Shown here: positions 26,369-37,302 of the stretch, piece by piece | Position numbering within the stretch: position 1 is the first letter of the stretch | Layout: each line of letters begins with the position of its first letter | Assembly (NCBI RefSeq): GCF_900659635.1 | Contig: NZ_CAACVB010000001.1 | Coordinates: forward strand, 1-64,000 | Direction of reading: 5' to 3' | Length of the DNA: 64,000 nucleotides | Origin: Actinomadura roseirufa | Lineage (GTDB): Bacteria > Actinomycetota > Actinomycetes > Streptosporangiales > Streptosporangiaceae | Made by a program: the position numbers and the translations under genes | The notes under the pieces: model-generated | The model's database searches: none | What the model was told of the DNA's origin: nothing | The model's input: only the letters and a program-made list of their open reading frames with translations

Positions 26369-29300
26369 GTGGACGCGAAGGCGGCCGCCCGCGCCGGCGG
26401 CGACATCGCGATCATTGGCATGGCCTGCCGTTTCCCCGGTGGGGTGCGGAGCGCCGAGGACCTCCTGCGGCTTTCGGTCGACGGTGTCGACGCGATCACC
26501 GAGATGCCGGACTCCCGGCGGCTCCATGATCTCTACTCGCCCGACCTGACCGAGCCGGGCCGGATCAGTACCCGCTGGATCGGTGCCGTCGACGGGATCG
26601 ACCTGTTCGACGCGGAGTTCTTCGGCATCACGGCCCGCGAGGCCGAACAGATGGATCCCCAGCAGAGGATTCTGCTGGAGACGGTGTACGAGGCGTTGGA
26701 ACTGGCCGGTGTGGCGCCGACGAGCCGCCTGCTGGCCGGCGGCGGGGTGTACGTCGGTGTCAGCGGCAGCGACTACGGCCGGCTGCTCGGCCGTCGACTG
26801 ACCGAACTCGGCGGGCACTTCGTCACCGGGCACGCCGGTTCCATCGTGGCCAACCGTGTGTCGTACCTGCTGGACATGGGCGGCCCCAGCATCGCCGTGG
26901 ACACCGCCTGCTCGTCCTCCTTGGTGGCCGTGCACCTCGCGGTGCGTGCGCTGCGCGAGGGGGACTGCTCGCTGGCGCTGGCCGCCGGCGTGAACCTGGT
27001 GCTCGCGGCCGACAACCTGGTATCGGCGTCCAAGGCCGGCATGATGTCCCCGACCGGACGATGCCATTCATTCGGCGCGGGGGCCGATGGTTTCGTCCGC
27101 GCGGACGGCTGTGGCGTGCTGGTGCTCAAGAGGCTGGACCAGGCCCAGCGCGACGGCGACGAGATCCACGCGGTGATCCGGGGCAGCGCGATCAACCAGG
27201 ACGGGGCCAGCAACGGGCTGACCACGCCCAACGGCCCGGCTCAGGAGGCGGTCATCCGTGCCGCGTTGGCCGATGCCGGGGTGCGTCCCGAACAGGTCGG
27301 CTATGTGGAGGCGCACGGGTCCGGTACGCCTCTCGGGGATCCGATCGAGTTCGGCGCGCTCGCCGCCACGTACGGGAAGGCGCCCGCGGGAAGTCCTCGC
27401 TGCTACGTCGGTTCGGTGAAGTCCAACATCGGGCACGCCGAGTCGGCGGCGGGGATGGCCGGCATCATCCGGCTCGTGGCCTCCTTGCGAGCCGGGGCCA
27501 TCCCGCGTTGCCTGCATACCGAGGAACTCAACCCTCGCCTGGCCGCGTACCAGACGCGGCTCGCGGTCGCCCAGCGGAACATGAGCTGGTCCGGCGAACC
27601 CGGCCGCCGCGTGGGCGGGGTCAGCTCGTTCGGGTTCGGTGGCACGAACGCGCATGTGATCGTCCAGCGGGCGGAACCCGTGTCCCACCGGCCGTCGGCG
27701 CCCGCGCCGGCGACGCTGGTGCTGCCGCTGTCGGCCAAGGGCGAGCGGCCGCTGCGGGAGCTGGCGGGGCGTTACCTGTCCCTGTTGTCCAAGGACGACG
27801 GCGCGACGGCGAGGGACTTGTGCTACAGCGCCTCCGCGCGGCGCGGCCACCACCCGGTGCGCATGGCGTTCAGCGGACGGGACGGCGCCGAGTTGCGTCA
27901 GGCGGTGGAATCGTTCCTGGACGACGGAGGGGCACCCGACCCACAGGAGGCGCCGGTCTGGCGCGACACCGTCTTCGTGTTCCCGGGACTGGGGCCGCAG
28001 ACGAGCGGGCTCGGGACGGCGCTCCTCTCGGAACCCGCCGTGATCGAGCACGTTCACCGCTGTTCCGAAGCGTTCTCCCCGCTCTTGGGCGTCTCCCTGT
28101 TCGACTTGCTGAGCAAGGGCGGTCCTGAGGTCAACGAGGTGGCGCTGACCCGGACGGACATCGCGCAGGCTCTGCACTTCACCGTGCAGAGCGGTCTGGT
28201 CGAGCTGTGGTCGTCGTTCGGCCTTCGGCCCGCCGCCGTGATCGGGCACAGCGCGGGAGAGCCGGCCGCCGCCCACGTCTCCGGCATGCTGGACTTCGAC
28301 GGCGCGGTGGCGTTGGTCGCGGCCCGAGGGTCGGTCATGCAGCACGCCGCCACCGATCGCCGCATGGTGGCGGTCGCCGCCGCGCCGGAGGAGATCAGCG
28401 AGCTGCTGTCGCGCTGCCCGGAGGACGTCGCGCTGGCGGTGGACAACGGGCCGCGCAATGTCACCTTGTCCGGCCCGACCGAGTCGATCGAGCGGCTGGC
28501 CGCCCAGCTGGAGGCCGACGGCTATCGGGCCCGGCTGCTGTCGATACGGTTCGGCTCCCATCACCCCGATCTCGCGCCCGTGGGCGAAGAGCTCGCGCGC
28601 CGTGGCGCCGGCGCCGCGACCGGCCCCGGATCCCTCCCGCTGTTCTCCTCGATCACGGGTGCCCTGCTCGACCCCGCGCAGATGGACGCGCGGCACTGGG
28701 GCCGGGGCGTGGTCAACCCGGTGCGGTTCCGCTCCGCCGTGCAGCAGGCCGCCACGATGGGATTCACCAGCTTTCTCGAAATCAGCCCACAGCAGGTGCT
28801 GCTCGGCCCGGTGCACACCAGCGCGGCCGCCGTCGGCGTGCAGGCGAGCGTGTTGCACGCGCTTGGTGAGGACGGGGAGGGCATCGCGTCCGCGCGGGCC
28901 GTGCTGCCCGAGCTGTACGTACGCCGCGCTGACCTCGACTGGCAGGCGGTGGACCCCGGCGGGCGTTTCCTGTCGAGCACGCCGACCTATCCCTGGCAGC
29001 GCGCCCGCCATTGGGCAGTGGACGACCAGGGGCCCACCGGTATCGACCCACCACTGGAATCAGTCAGGAGTAGCAAGTTGCCAGTATCACAGGAACAGGC
29101 CCTGGCGGCGGTGGCCGACGAGGTCGCCACGGTGCTGAAGCACCCGCGGGACCAGATCACGTCGCAGTCGTTCTTCCTCGAACTGGGCGCGGACAGCATC
29201 CTGCTGGTCCAGCTGGTCAACACGTTGAACAAACGCCATGGGACGTCCTTCAAGGCGACCGACCTGTTCGAGAAGTACCAGTCCATCGGTGATCTCGCTG

Positions 29301-32299
29301 CCGCGCTCGCGGAGTCCGGCGCCTTCCCCGAGGAAGCCGCCGGCGAGCCCGAAGCCCCGGCCGCACCGGCTCAGCAGGTCACCGTCCCGGCCGCCCCCAC
29401 TGGCTTCGACACGGTGGTGCGGCAGGTCGCCGCGCCGGCCCGCGCGGGCCTCGACGCGGTGGTGCAGGACCAACTCGCGATCATGCGGCAGCAGCTGGCC
29501 CTGCTCGGCGGTCCGCCCGCCGTCCAGGTCCAGGAGACCCCGCCCGCCAAGGAGCCGGCACGGCAGGGCACCCAACCGGCCGCCCTCGCACCCTCCGCCG
29601 CGCCCTCGGCCCCCAGGTCCGCGGCCCCCGCCAAGGCCGCGGCCGACAAGCGGCTGAGCAGCAAGCAGAAGTCCTACGTGGATTCTCTGGTGCGGCGTAT
29701 GGAGGAGCGCAGCCCGCAGTCGAAGAAGCTCGCCGGCCTGCATCGCGCCCGCATGGTGGAGAGCCGCCCATGGGGGAACTTCCGGCCCGAGCTGAAAGAG
29801 CTCAACTTCCCCATCGTCATCGACCGGGGCAAGGGATCGCACTTCTGGGACCCCGACGGCAGCGAGTACATCGACTACTGCGTCGGCTTCGGTGTGCACT
29901 TCCTCGGCCACAACCCGCAGTGCGTCCAGGACGCGGTCGCCGAGCAGCTGTCGCGTTCGTTCACCCTGGGACCTCAGGTGGAGCTCACCTACCGGGTCGC
30001 CGAGACCTTCTGCCGGATCACCGGGCACGACCGTGTCACCTTCTGCAACACCGGATCGGAGGCGGTGATGGGCGCGATGCGCCTCGCCCGGCTCGCGACC
30101 GGCCGGCGGAAGGTGGCCTACTTCGAGAAGTCCTACCACGGCATCACCGACGGTGTCCTCGGACGGGGCGGCGAGGAACTCGGCAGCGTGAGCCCGATCG
30201 TGGACGGGGTGGCTCCCGGAGCACTGGACGACGTGGTCGTCCTGCCCTACGACGACCAGGCCGCACTGGACTACATCGCCGCCAACAGCCACGAGATCGC
30301 CGCGGTCGTCAGCGAACCGATTCAGGCGCGCAACCCGGTGGCGCAGCCGGCCGAGTTCCTGCGCAGGCTGCGCCGGCTGACCGCGGACACCGGCACGGTG
30401 CTGATCTTCGACGAGATGATCACAGGCTTCCGCATGCACATCCGCGGCGCGCAGGGGCTGTTCGGGATCATGCCCGACCTGGCGGCCTACGGCAAGGTGC
30501 TCGGCGGGGGCCTCCCGGTGGCGGCGATCGCCGGGAAGCGGGCCCTGATGGACGGGCTCGACGGCGGCAGCTGGAACTATGGCGACGAGAGCGGTCCGAC
30601 GGCGGAGACCACGTTCTTCGGGGGGACGTTCCAGAAGCACCCGCTGGCGATGGCGGCGGCCAACGCCAGCCTGGAATACCTGGAAGAGCACCAGGACACC
30701 CTCTACGCCGAGGTGAACGACAGGACCGCGCGAACGGTCAACGCCCTGGGCGACCTGTTCGCTCAGCACGAAGTGCCGTACTCGCTCGCGTCCATCGGCT
30801 CGCTGTGGCGGTTCCAGTACCGCGGGATGTCCAATCTGTATCACCCGCTGCCCTTGGAGATGCTCTACCACAGCCTGCTGGCGGACGGCATCTACATGTG
30901 GGAGGGCAGGACGTTCTTCATGTCCGCCGCGCACACCGACGGCGACGCCGAACACCTCATCGACGCGGTGGACCGAGGTCTCCACGCCTTGCGGGAGGCG
31001 GAGTTCCTGGACGGTGTCACCACACCGCCCCCGGTACGGTCGGCGGACCGCTGGCTGATGTCCGCCCAGCAGCGCGAGGTGTGGCAGATCGACCGGCGGC
31101 TCAAGCCGGATTCGGTGGTCTACAACGAGACCGCGGTGCTGGAGCTGACCGGCGAGCTGGACCTGCCGGCGCTGGACGCCGCGTTGGCGGCGGTGCGGAA
31201 CCGGCACCCGGCACTGCGCGCGGTCTGCTCATCCGACGGACGAGAACTGGTCCTGGCGGACGGCGCCGAGGGCACGACACCCGTGCGCGAGGTGTCCGCG
31301 GAGCATGATCTTCAGGCCGTGATCGACGAGCACGCCAACACACCGTTCGGCCTCACCGAGGGGCCACTGTTCCGTCCCACCGTGCTCCGGCATTCGGACA
31401 CCCACCATCACCTGCTGGTCTCGGCTCACCACATGGTGTTCGACGGCACCTCCATGGTCGCCGTGCTCGACGACCTCGCCGCGGGCTACACACGCGCCAC
31501 GCGGGGGCTGGCCCCCGTGTCGATGCGGGGTGCGCGGTCGCTGCCGGCGTCCCGGGAAGTGGCGGCCGATGAACGGCGACAGGCGCTGGACTACTGGCAG
31601 CGGCGTTTGGACGCGTCCCCCGCGGCGCCATGGAATGCCCCGGACCGGCCGGCGAGCGCCCCTGGGACCCGGCGTGCGCTGGAGTTCGGCTCGGACCTGT
31701 GGGCGGCGTTGGTGAATCGGTGCACGCAATTGCGCTGCACACCGTTCATGGCGGCGTTGAGCGCGTTCACCGCCGCGCTGCACGAGGTGACCGGCCATGA
31801 CGACCTGGTGGTCAGCACCCCGGTCGACCAGTGCCGAAGCGCGACGGAACAGAAACTGGTGGGGCACTACGTCAGCTACGTTCCCGTGCGCAGCCGGCTC
31901 ACCGACACCGACTTCCCGGCGCACCTCAAGCGGTTGAGCCGGCTTCTCGGTGAAGACCTGGCCCACGGGTCCCTGCCGCTGGAGGACGTCCTCGGCGAGC
32001 TCGTCGAGCGGGGCACGCTCGACGACCCCTGGCTCGCCCGGCAGCGGCTCACCTCCGTGGTGTTCAACCTGAACCGCCCGATGCCCACTCCGACGATGGG
32101 CGACCTGGGCGTCCAGGTGAACCTGCCGTCCACCGTGGAGGCGATGTTCGATCTGCTCTTCGACGTCGTCCCGATGGAGGACAAGGTGTATGTGGAGATC
32201 GTGCACCGCGACCAGATACCCGCCGACGACATCGGACGGCTCTGGGAACGGTGGCTGGAACTGGTCCAGAAGACCGCCTACGCCGACGGAGCGTCCTGA
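26369..32299 (+). CDS. Hybrid PKS-NRPS: KS-AT-ACP-aminotransferase-C
   Basis: 1976-aa megasynthase. In order: ketosynthase (about 10-430; Cys in [14 protein letters not shown] near 180, His in [13 protein letters not shown] and [13 protein letters not shown]), acyltransferase (about 530-830; Ser in [14 protein letters not shown] near 628), ACP (about 905-975; LGADSILLV, Ser near 941), a 100-residue Ala/Pro linker, a class III PLP aminotransferase (about 1115-1530; Lys in YGKVLGGG near 1375, [19 protein letters not shown]), and a condensation domain (about 1550-1970; HHMVFDG near 1687). No ketoreductase is present, so the beta-keto acyl chain is predicted to be transaminated to a beta-amino acyl chain and passed to an aminoacyl carrier by the C domain. 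This is the domain logic of MycA/ItuA. GTG start, closely coupled to FAAL. Confidence 0.93.
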   Translation: MDAKAAARAGGDIAIIGMACRFPGGVRSAEDLLRLSVDGVDAITEMPDSRRLHDLYSPDLTEPGRISTRWIGAVDGIDLFDAEFFGITAREAEQMDPQQRILLETVYEALELAGVAPTSRLLAGGGVYVGVSGSDYGRLLGRRLTELGGHFVTGHAGSIVANRVSYLLDMGGPSIAVDTACSSSLVAVHLAVRALREGDCSLALAAGVNLVLAADNLVSASKAGMMSPTGRCHSFGAGADGFVRADGCGVLVLKRLDQAQRDGDEIHAVIRGSAINQDGASNGLTTPNGPAQEAVIRAALADAGVRPEQVGYVEAHGSGTPLGDPIEFGALAATYGKAPAGSPRCYVGSVKSNIGHAESAAGMAGIIRLVASLRAGAIPRCLHTEELNPRLAAYQTRLAVAQRNMSWSGEPGRRVGGVSSFGFGGTNAHVIVQRAEPVSHRPSAPAPATLVLPLSAKGERPLRELAGRYLSLLSKDDGATARDLCYSASARRGHHPVRMAFSGRDGAELRQAVESFLDDGGAPDPQEAPVWRDTVFVFPGLGPQTSGLGTALLSEPAVIEHVHRCSEAFSPLLGVSLFDLLSKGGPEVNEVALTRTDIAQALHFTVQSGLVELWSSFGLRPAAVIGHSAGEPAAAHVSGMLDFDGAVALVAARGSVMQHAATDRRMVAVAAAPEEISELLSRCPEDVALAVDNGPRNVTLSGPTESIERLAAQLEADGYRARLLSIRFGSHHPDLAPVGEELARRGAGAATGPGSLPLFSSITGALLDPAQMDARHWGRGVVNPVRFRSAVQQAATMGFTSFLEISPQQVLLGPVHTSAAAVGVQASVLHALGEDGEGIASARAVLPELYVRRADLDWQAVDPGGRFLSSTPTYPWQRARHWAVDDQGPTGIDPPLESVRSSKLPVSQEQALAAVADEVATVLKHPRDQITSQSFFLELGADSILLVQLVNTLNKRHGTSFKATDLFEKYQSIGDLAAALAESGAFPEEAAGEPEAPAAPAQQVTVPAAPTGFDTVVRQVAAPARAGLDAVVQDQLAIMRQQLALLGGPPAVQVQETPPAKEPARQGTQPAALAPSAAPSAPRSAAPAKAAADKRLSSKQKSYVDSLVRRMEERSPQSKKLAGLHRARMVESRPWGNFRPELKELNFPIVIDRGKGSHFWDPDGSEYIDYCVGFGVHFLGHNPQCVQDAVAEQLSRSFTLGPQVELTYRVAETFCRITGHDRVTFCNTGSEAVMGAMRLARLATGRRKVAYFEKSYHGITDGVLGRGGEELGSVSPIVDGVAPGALDDVVVLPYDDQAALDYIAANSHEIAAVVSEPIQARNPVAQPAEFLRRLRRLTADTGTVLIFDEMITGFRMHIRGAQGLFGIMPDLAAYGKVLGGGLPVAAIAGKRALMDGLDGGSWNYGDESGPTAETTFFGGTFQKHPLAMAAANASLEYLEEHQDTLYAEVNDRTARTVNALGDLFAQHEVPYSLASIGSLWRFQYRGMSNLYHPLPLEMLYHSLLADGIYMWEGRTFFMSAAHTDGDAEHLIDAVDRGLHALREAEFLDGVTTPPPVRSADRWLMSAQQREVWQIDRRLKPDSVVYNETAVLELTGELDLPALDAALAAVRNRHPALRAVCSSDGRELVLADGAEGTTPVREVSAEHDLQAVIDEHANTPFGLTEGPLFRPTVLRHSDTHHHLLVSAHHMVFDGTSMVAVLDDLAAGYTRATRGLAPVSMRGARSLPASREVAADERRQALDYWQRRLDASPAAPWNAPDRPASAPGTRRALEFGSDLWAALVNRCTQLRCTPFMAALSAFTAALHEVTGHDDLVVSTPVDQCRSATEQKLVGHYVSYVPVRSRLTDTDFPAHLKRLSRLLGEDLAHGSLPLEDVLGELVERGTLDDPWLARQRLTSVVFNLNRPMPTPTMGDLGVQVNLPSTVEAMFDLLFDVVPMEDKVYVEIVHRDQIPADDIGRLWERWLELVQKTAYADGAS

Positions 32300-34075
32300 A
32301 TGGCCGCGCGGAGCACCGAGACCATCGCCGACCTGATGCGGTCGGCCTTGGCCCGAGATCCCGACGCGGTGGCGGTTCGCTCGCTGGACCGGGAACTCAC
32401 CTATCGTGAGCTGCTCGGCAAGGCGGGTGCGATCGCCAAGCGGCTGGACGCCATGGGCGTTCCGGTCGACGAACCCGTCGGGCTGCTGCTGCGGCGCACG
32501 CCCGAAGTGATCGCGGCTCTGCTCGGCGTGCTGCTCTCCGGCCGGACCTACCTGCCCTTGGACGCGGCCCATCCCGCGGACCGGATAGCCTTCCTGCTCG
32601 CGGATTCGGGGACGCGGCGAGTGCTGGTCGACCAGAGTTGCGCCGATTCCGTGCCACCGGGGCCGTGGACGCTGATCGACGCCGACGTGTGCATGGCCGA
32701 CCACGGGGATGACCTGCCCTTCCGCGCGACGGATCCGGCGTCGACCGCGCTGGTCATCTACACCTCGGGCACCACGGGCCAGCCGAAGGGGTGCTGGATC
32801 ACCCATCGAAACCTGGACAACTTCGTCCGCTGGACCGTGGACAGCTGTCCGCGCGAGACCTTCGAGTGCAGCGTGGCGGCGGCCTCGCTCTGCTTCGACT
32901 TCTCCATCGCCGAAATCCTTCCGGCGTTGGCCGCCGGCGGTTCGGTGCTGGTGCTGAACCATCACGTGGAGATGCTGGACCTGCCGGGACACCTGCGGCC
33001 GACGCAGGTCAACGGAGTGCCCAGCGTGCTGAGCGCCGTGACACGCGACCGGCCGCTGCCGAGCAGCGTCGGCCTGGTCACCCTCGGCGGTGAGGCCGTT
33101 CCGCCCAGCCTGGTCGCGAGGCTCTTCGACGGCGGCGTCCTCCTGGTGCGCAGCGTGTACGGGCCGACCGAGACCACCGTGATCGCCACGTCGACCTACC
33201 TCACCCGTGCCGACACCGATCGGCCGATCTCGCTCGGCGACCCCGTGTCCGGGGTCGAGATCTACCTGGTCGACGACGACTTCCACCAGGTCCCCGACGG
33301 GACCGTTGGCGAAGTGCTGATCGGCGGCCTCGGCGTCAGCAACGGATATCCCCGGCTCGCGTCGCTCACCGCCGGCAGGTTCGTCGCCGACCCCTTCTCC
33401 GGAAGGCCGGGGGCCCGCGTGTACCGGACCGGGGATCACGCGCGGCGCACCGAAGACGGCCGGCTGGAGTTCGTCGGAAGGCGCGACCACCAGGTCAAGT
33501 TCCGCGGCGTGCGGATGGAGCTCAGCGAGATCGAGCAGGTGCTGATGAGCCATCGGTCGGTGGCGTCGGCGGCGGTGGCGGTCGCCGGCGCCGAACCGGC
33601 GCAGTTCCTGCTGGCCTACATATGGCCCGCCGACCACCGGACCCCGCCGACGGCCGCCGAACTGAGGACGCACGCCGAGGCCAAGCTGCCTAGCACGATG
33701 TGGCCGGCCCAGTACGCGCTGCTCGACGAGCTTCCCCTCACCACGAACGGGAAGATCGACCGCGCACGGCTGCCTCGCGAACCGCGGCCGCTCCTCGACG
33801 GCGCCCGCGGGACGCCCGAAGCCTCGAACGAAGAGGCCGTGCTGCTGGAACGGCGACTGGCCGAGATCTGGGCGAGCACGTTGAACGTCCCGACGGTGCG
33901 ACGCGACGACAACCTCTATGCCCTGGGCGGCAGCTCCATGGCCCTGATCAGGATCAGGAAGTCGATCGTCGCCGAGCTGGGGATGGACGTACCGATGCAG
34001 GTCCTCCTCGGCTGCCCGACCGTGGCCGAGCTCGCCGCCGAGCTGCTCGACGAGTTCCGGCCCGCCCGGAGATGA
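32300..34075 (+). CDS. NRPS adenylation-thiolation didomain, module 1 acceptor
   Basis: 591 aa. The A domain (about 10-490) has A3 [13 protein letters not shown] (about 152), A4 region [14 protein letters not shown]5 [11 protein letters not shown]7 [10 protein letters not shown]8 [18 protein letters not shown] and A10 [12 protein letters not shown]. The T domain carries [13 protein letters not shown] with the attachment Ser near 546. It starts directly after the PKS stop (TGAATG), so the upstream C domain most likely condenses the beta-amino acyl chain with the residue loaded here. No C, E or TE domain is present. An A domain needing MbtH would explain the MbtH-like gene that follows 20 bases on. 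Amino acid specificity not assigned. Confidence 0.92.
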   Translation: MAARSTETIADLMRSALARDPDAVAVRSLDRELTYRELLGKAGAIAKRLDAMGVPVDEPVGLLLRRTPEVIAALLGVLLSGRTYLPLDAAHPADRIAFLLADSGTRRVLVDQSCADSVPPGPWTLIDADVCMADHGDDLPFRATDPASTALVIYTSGTTGQPKGCWITHRNLDNFVRWTVDSCPRETFECSVAAASLCFDFSIAEILPALAAGGSVLVLNHHVEMLDLPGHLRPTQVNGVPSVLSAVTRDRPLPSSVGLVTLGGEAVPPSLVARLFDGGVLLVRSVYGPTETTVIATSTYLTRADTDRPISLGDPVSGVEIYLVDDDFHQVPDGTVGEVLIGGLGVSNGYPRLASLTAGRFVADPFSGRPGARVYRTGDHARRTEDGRLEFVGRRDHQVKFRGVRMELSEIEQVLMSHRSVASAAVAVAGAEPAQFLLAYIWPADHRTPPTAAELRTHAEAKLPSTMWPAQYALLDELPLTTNGKIDRARLPREPRPLLDGARGTPEASNEEAVLLERRLAEIWASTLNVPTVRRDDNLYALGGSSMALIRIRKSIVAELGMDVPMQVLLGCPTVAELAAELLDEFRPARR

Positions 34076-34095
34076 CGCGGGAAGGTGTGGTGAGA

Positions 34096-34314
34096 ATGAA
34101 CTGTTTCGACGACCCGGCCGGCGAGTTCCTGGTGCTGGTGAACGACGAGGGACAGCACTCGCTGTGGCCGGGCTTCACCGACGTGCCCGCCGGCTGGCGG
34201 ATGGTCAGGGGCCCGGGCAGCCGAGCCGACTGCATGGCCTACATCGAGGAAAACTGGACGGAACTGCGGATCAGGAGTCTCATCGCTTCGGCACCGCGGC
34301 GGGGGGACCGATGA
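34096..34314 (+). CDS. MbtH-like protein
   Basis: 72-aa chaperone and activator of NRPS adenylation domains. The family hallmark residues are visible: [20 protein letters not shown] and the C-terminal [12 protein letters not shown]. The ATG at 34096 gives the usual family start (MNCFDDP). It lies 20 bp after the A-T gene, and its stop overlaps the KSIII start (ATGA), showing operon organisation. It probably serves the A domains of this cluster. Confidence 0.93.
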   Translation: MNCFDDPAGEFLVLVNDEGQHSLWPGFTDVPAGWRMVRGPGSRADCMAYIEENWTELRIRSLIASAPRRGDR

Positions 34315-35294
34315 CCATCGGAGACCGGACGGCTGTGCTCGCGGGGCTCGGTACCTGCCTGCCCCGGTCGGAGGTGGGCAACTCGGCGCTCCTCGCGCGC
34401 CTGGACACCAGCGACTCCTGGATACGCGAGCGGACCGGGATCGCCGCGCGGCGGATCGCCGGCGCCGACGTGTCGGCACGCGACATGGGGCACACGGCGG
34501 GCGAGAACGCGCTCAAGGCGGCCGGGCTGTCCAAGGTCGACGCGGTGGTGGTGGCGACGTCGACCCCCGATCGTCCGCTGCCTCCCTTGGCGCCGCAGAT
34601 CGCCACCACGCTCGGGCTCGGCGCCGTGCCGGCGTTCGACGTGTCCGCGGCGTGCTGTGCGTTCATCTACATGTTGACGATGTCGGCCGGCCTGATCGCG
34701 ACCGGCGTGTCCGGCGACGTCCTCGTGGTGGCCACGGAGAGGTTCACGAACATCGTCGATCCGACGGACCGCGCCACGGCCGTGCTGTTCGGCGACGGCG
34801 CCGGAGCGGCCGTCCTGAGAAGCGGCCAGCGAGACGAGCAGGGGGCGCTGCTCGGCGTTGACTGGGGAAGCGACGGCACCGGCAGCGAACTGATCCATGT
34901 GCCGGAGCGGAACAGCGGCCACCTCTCGATGTCCGGCAAACGGGTCTACCTCCAGGCGATCGAGCACATGACGGCCTCGACGCTGCGGGTGCTCGACCGG
35001 TGCGGCTGGACGCTCGGCGAGGTCGACACCTTCGTCCCGCACCAGGCCAACCAGCGGATCATCCAGGCCGTGGCGCAGCGGCTCTCGCTGCCCGAGGACA
35101 GGGCGGTGTGCGCGTTGGAGCGGACCGGAAACACCGGCGCCGCGTCGATTCCACTCGCGCTGGCGCGCGGACAGGCGACCGGAAAGCTCGCAGCCGATGA
35201 TCGCGTGGTGCTCACGGCCTTCGGAGCCGGGCTCACGTGGGGATCGGCGGGACTCGTATGGCCGGAGATCACCACGGTCGAATCGGAACTGTAG
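34311..35294 (+). CDS. FabH-like ketosynthase III
   Basis: 327-aa thiolase-fold enzyme. The catalytic triad of KASIII is complete: Cys in [12 protein letters not shown] (about 113), His in [11 protein letters not shown] (about 245) and Asn in [14 protein letters not shown] (about 275); [14 protein letters not shown] near residue 35 is a FabH signature. In secondary metabolism such enzymes prime a chain on an ACP or act as acyltransferases joining a carrier-bound chain to an oxygen or nitrogen nucleophile (CerJ type). With the dedicated ACP 10 bases downstream it may make or transfer a short acyl unit. Start codon overlaps the MbtH stop. Confidence 0.92.
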   Translation: MTIGDRTAVLAGLGTCLPRSEVGNSALLARLDTSDSWIRERTGIAARRIAGADVSARDMGHTAGENALKAAGLSKVDAVVVATSTPDRPLPPLAPQIATTLGLGAVPAFDVSAACCAFIYMLTMSAGLIATGVSGDVLVVATERFTNIVDPTDRATAVLFGDGAGAAVLRSGQRDEQGALLGVDWGSDGTGSELIHVPERNSGHLSMSGKRVYLQAIEHMTASTLRVLDRCGWTLGEVDTFVPHQANQRIIQAVAQRLSLPEDRAVCALERTGNTGAASIPLALARGQATGKLAADDRVVLTAFGAGLTWGSAGLVWPEITTVESEL

Positions 35295-35304
35295 GGAGAA
35301 CACC

Positions 35305-35541
35305 ATGATCTATGACTACCTGCGCGACCTGCTCCAGGAGAGTTTCCAGGTCGAAGGGGAGATCGCGCCGGACAAGAGCTTCGCGGACCTCGGCCTCGAC
35401 TCGCTGACCACGGCCGAGGTCTGCGACAACCTGGAGAAACAGCTCAAGGTCACCATTGACGACGAGGAGGTGACCAGCCAGACCTCCCTGCGTGAGCTGG
35501 CCGATCGGTTGCGGAGCAAGGGTGCCGTTCTCTCCACATGA
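35305..35541 (+). CDS. Free-standing acyl carrier protein
   Basis: 78-aa carrier protein with the phosphopantetheine motif DLGLDSLTTAEV (Ser near 37) followed by the acidic helix II/III typical of ACPs. ATG with AGGGAG 7 bases upstream. It closes the FAAL-PKS-NRPS operon and is the likely partner of the adjacent KSIII. Confidence 0.93.
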   Translation: MIYDYLRDLLQESFQVEGEIAPDKSFADLGLDSLTTAEVCDNLEKQLKVTIDDEEVTSQTSLRELADRLRSKGAVLST

Positions 35542-35927
35542 CCCGGTTGACGCCCACGGCGTACCGGTGTGGGCGAGGACGACCATGATCCGATGGTCGC
35601 CCTCGGCAGGACGTCTCCCGCACGGCCACCAGAGCCCGGAGAAAAGGCGCAGGCGCGCCCGCACACGTCGTCCCGACCAGCAGCAGCGCCCAGTCACATC
35701 CTGCGTTCCCGAAAATCAGCCGGACGGCCCGCCTCGCCAAGCCGGGAGTCATTTGATCCGTCTCGACGAGACGGGCGCGGCCAGGTCATCGGTGTCGCGG
35801 TCATGCACCAGGAAGTGTTGGACTACACCGGTGCCATGTCTCGGTGGAGCCTGGGTCGGCGACGGCAGAGTCGATTCCGCAGGGAGGTGGGTTGACCGAC
35901 GAGAACCGCCGTCTCCAGCGATAGGCG
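35542..35927. other. Convergent intergenic region
   Basis: 386 bp between the converging ACP and condensation-domain genes. A weak hairpin (GCCCAC/GTGGGC) lies 10-30 bases after the ACP stop and may terminate that transcript. A 108-codon open frame on the plus strand has no family resemblance and no ribosome site; I regard it as non-coding. Confidence 0.4.
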
Positions 35928-37292
35928 CTAACCGTCCCCCATGGACAGTTGCGCTTCATCGGTCACGATGAAGGGATCTCGCACGACCGCACGGATGATC
36001 GCTTGGAACTCATCGATCAACGCTCGCATTGTGTCCTCCTCGAAAATGTCCGGCGAATAGACCAGTAGCCCCTCGAGCCTGCCCGATCCAGTGACGGCGA
36101 TCTTCATCTCCAGGTCGTACCTGACGGTCATGTCGGGAATCAGGTAGGCAGAGGTGTGCAGCCCGGCGAATACCGGCAGGTCGTCGGTGACGCCGAGGAA
36201 GGCGCCCATGTGGGAGTCGGTATTCTGGAGTTCGAAGAGGAGCCTGATGTCCGCCGGCCTTCCCTGAGGATTCCGTGCACGCAGGCGGCCGAGCGCGTCA
36301 CCCAGGGGCGCGTCCTGATTGGCGAAGGCCCCCAGAACGGCGTTACGGACCTCACCCAGCAGATCGACGAACCGTGGTTTTCCTGGCAACTGGGATCGAA
36401 TGGCGATTATGTTCACCATATTAATGATCAGACGCTCTCGTTCGGCCGAGGTGCGCCCCGAGACGGGAGTGCCCACCGTGATGTCCTCGCGGCCAGTGCG
36501 GCGGCGGAGCAAGGCGTGAAAGACCGCGACGGCGGTCATGAAGCCGGTGGCTCCGTGTTCGCGTCCAATCTTCATCAGATGTGTGCCGAACGGGTCCGGC
36601 ATGGAGAAGAACAGCGGAACACCCGATCCGGTCGGCACGATCGGCCGTGGTCGGTCGAGGGGCAGTTCGCACGGCAGTGCGCCGGCGAGCCGGTCCGACC
36701 AGTACGCGGTCTGCCGCTCCAGGTACCCGCTATTGATGCCCGACTGTTCCGCGGCGGCGAGCTCCGCGTAGCCATGGTCGAGCGGCGGGAGCAATCGGTC
36801 AGGCTCGCTCCCCTGGCACGCGGCCGCGTAGCCGACCTCCAACTCCCGGAAGAACAGTGCCACACCCCAGTCATCGAAGACGACGTGATGCCCGACGACC
36901 AGTAAAACGTAATCCCTCGCCGCCATTCTGACCATTGCGATTCGAAGGACCTCGCCCGCCAGGACGAACCTCCGCCGCGAGAACGTGACCGCGAACTCCG
37001 CCAACCGATCCGTCGCGTCATCGATGCCCGTAAGGTCAACTTGCTCAACGCCGAACGAGGCCGGCTCCTGGATCACGCAGGATAACCGCCCCTCGTCGTC
37101 CAGTCGCAATAAACAACGAAGCGACTCATGTCGGGATACGATTCCGTGAATCGCCGTGAGCAAGGCCCCCTCGTTGAGATCTCCTTGCATGCGCAACCCG
37201 ACTGGAACATTATAAACACCTTCGGATGCCATTTCCTCCGCGATCCAGAGGCGCTGCTGCCCCTGACTGGGAGTCGTCCACGGTGCTGACAC
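35928..37292 (-). CDS. Free-standing condensation-domain protein
   Basis: 454-aa discrete C domain. The fold is evident from SQGQQRLWIAEEM at the start, SRHESLRCLLRLDDEGRL, the active-site segment LLVVGHHVVFDDWGVALFF (about 155), ITVGTPVSGRT and YDLEMKIAV near the end. The second catalytic His is present but the usual HHxxxDG reads HHxxxDD (Gly to Asp), so it may have altered or acyl-transfer activity. The start is a GTG at 37292 with AGGAG 7 bases upstream; the ribosome site overlaps the stop of the upstream response regulator, so the pair is co-transcribed. A free C domain in a pathway without a thioesterase domain could off-load the chain onto an amine, including a peptide. Confidence 0.85.
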   Translation of the reverse strand: MSAPWTTPSQGQQRLWIAEEMASEGVYNVPVGLRMQGDLNEGALLTAIHGIVSRHESLRCLLRLDDEGRLSCVIQEPASFGVEQVDLTGIDDATDRLAEFAVTFSRRRFVLAGEVLRIAMVRMAARDYVLLVVGHHVVFDDWGVALFFRELEVGYAAACQGSEPDRLLPPLDHGYAELAAAEQSGINSGYLERQTAYWSDRLAGALPCELPLDRPRPIVPTGSGVPLFFSMPDPFGTHLMKIGREHGATGFMTAVAVFHALLRRRTGREDITVGTPVSGRTSAERERLIINMVNIIAIRSQLPGKPRFVDLLGEVRNAVLGAFANQDAPLGDALGRLRARNPQGRPADIRLLFELQNTDSHMGAFLGVTDDLPVFAGLHTSAYLIPDMTVRYDLEMKIAVTGSGRLEGLLVYSPDIFEEDTMRALIDEFQAIIRAVVRDPFIVTDEAQLSMGDG

Positions 37293-37302
37293 AGAGCTAC
37301 TC

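Noticed and set aside
29087-33673. Long minus-strand open frames opposite the PKS and A-T genes
   Set aside because: They mirror clear KS/AT/ACP/aminotransferase/C and adenylation domains; His/Gln/Arg-rich with no domains of their own.
35569-35895. 108-codon plus-strand frame after the ACP gene
   Set aside because: No ribosome site and no domain; composition typical of intergenic high-GC DNA.
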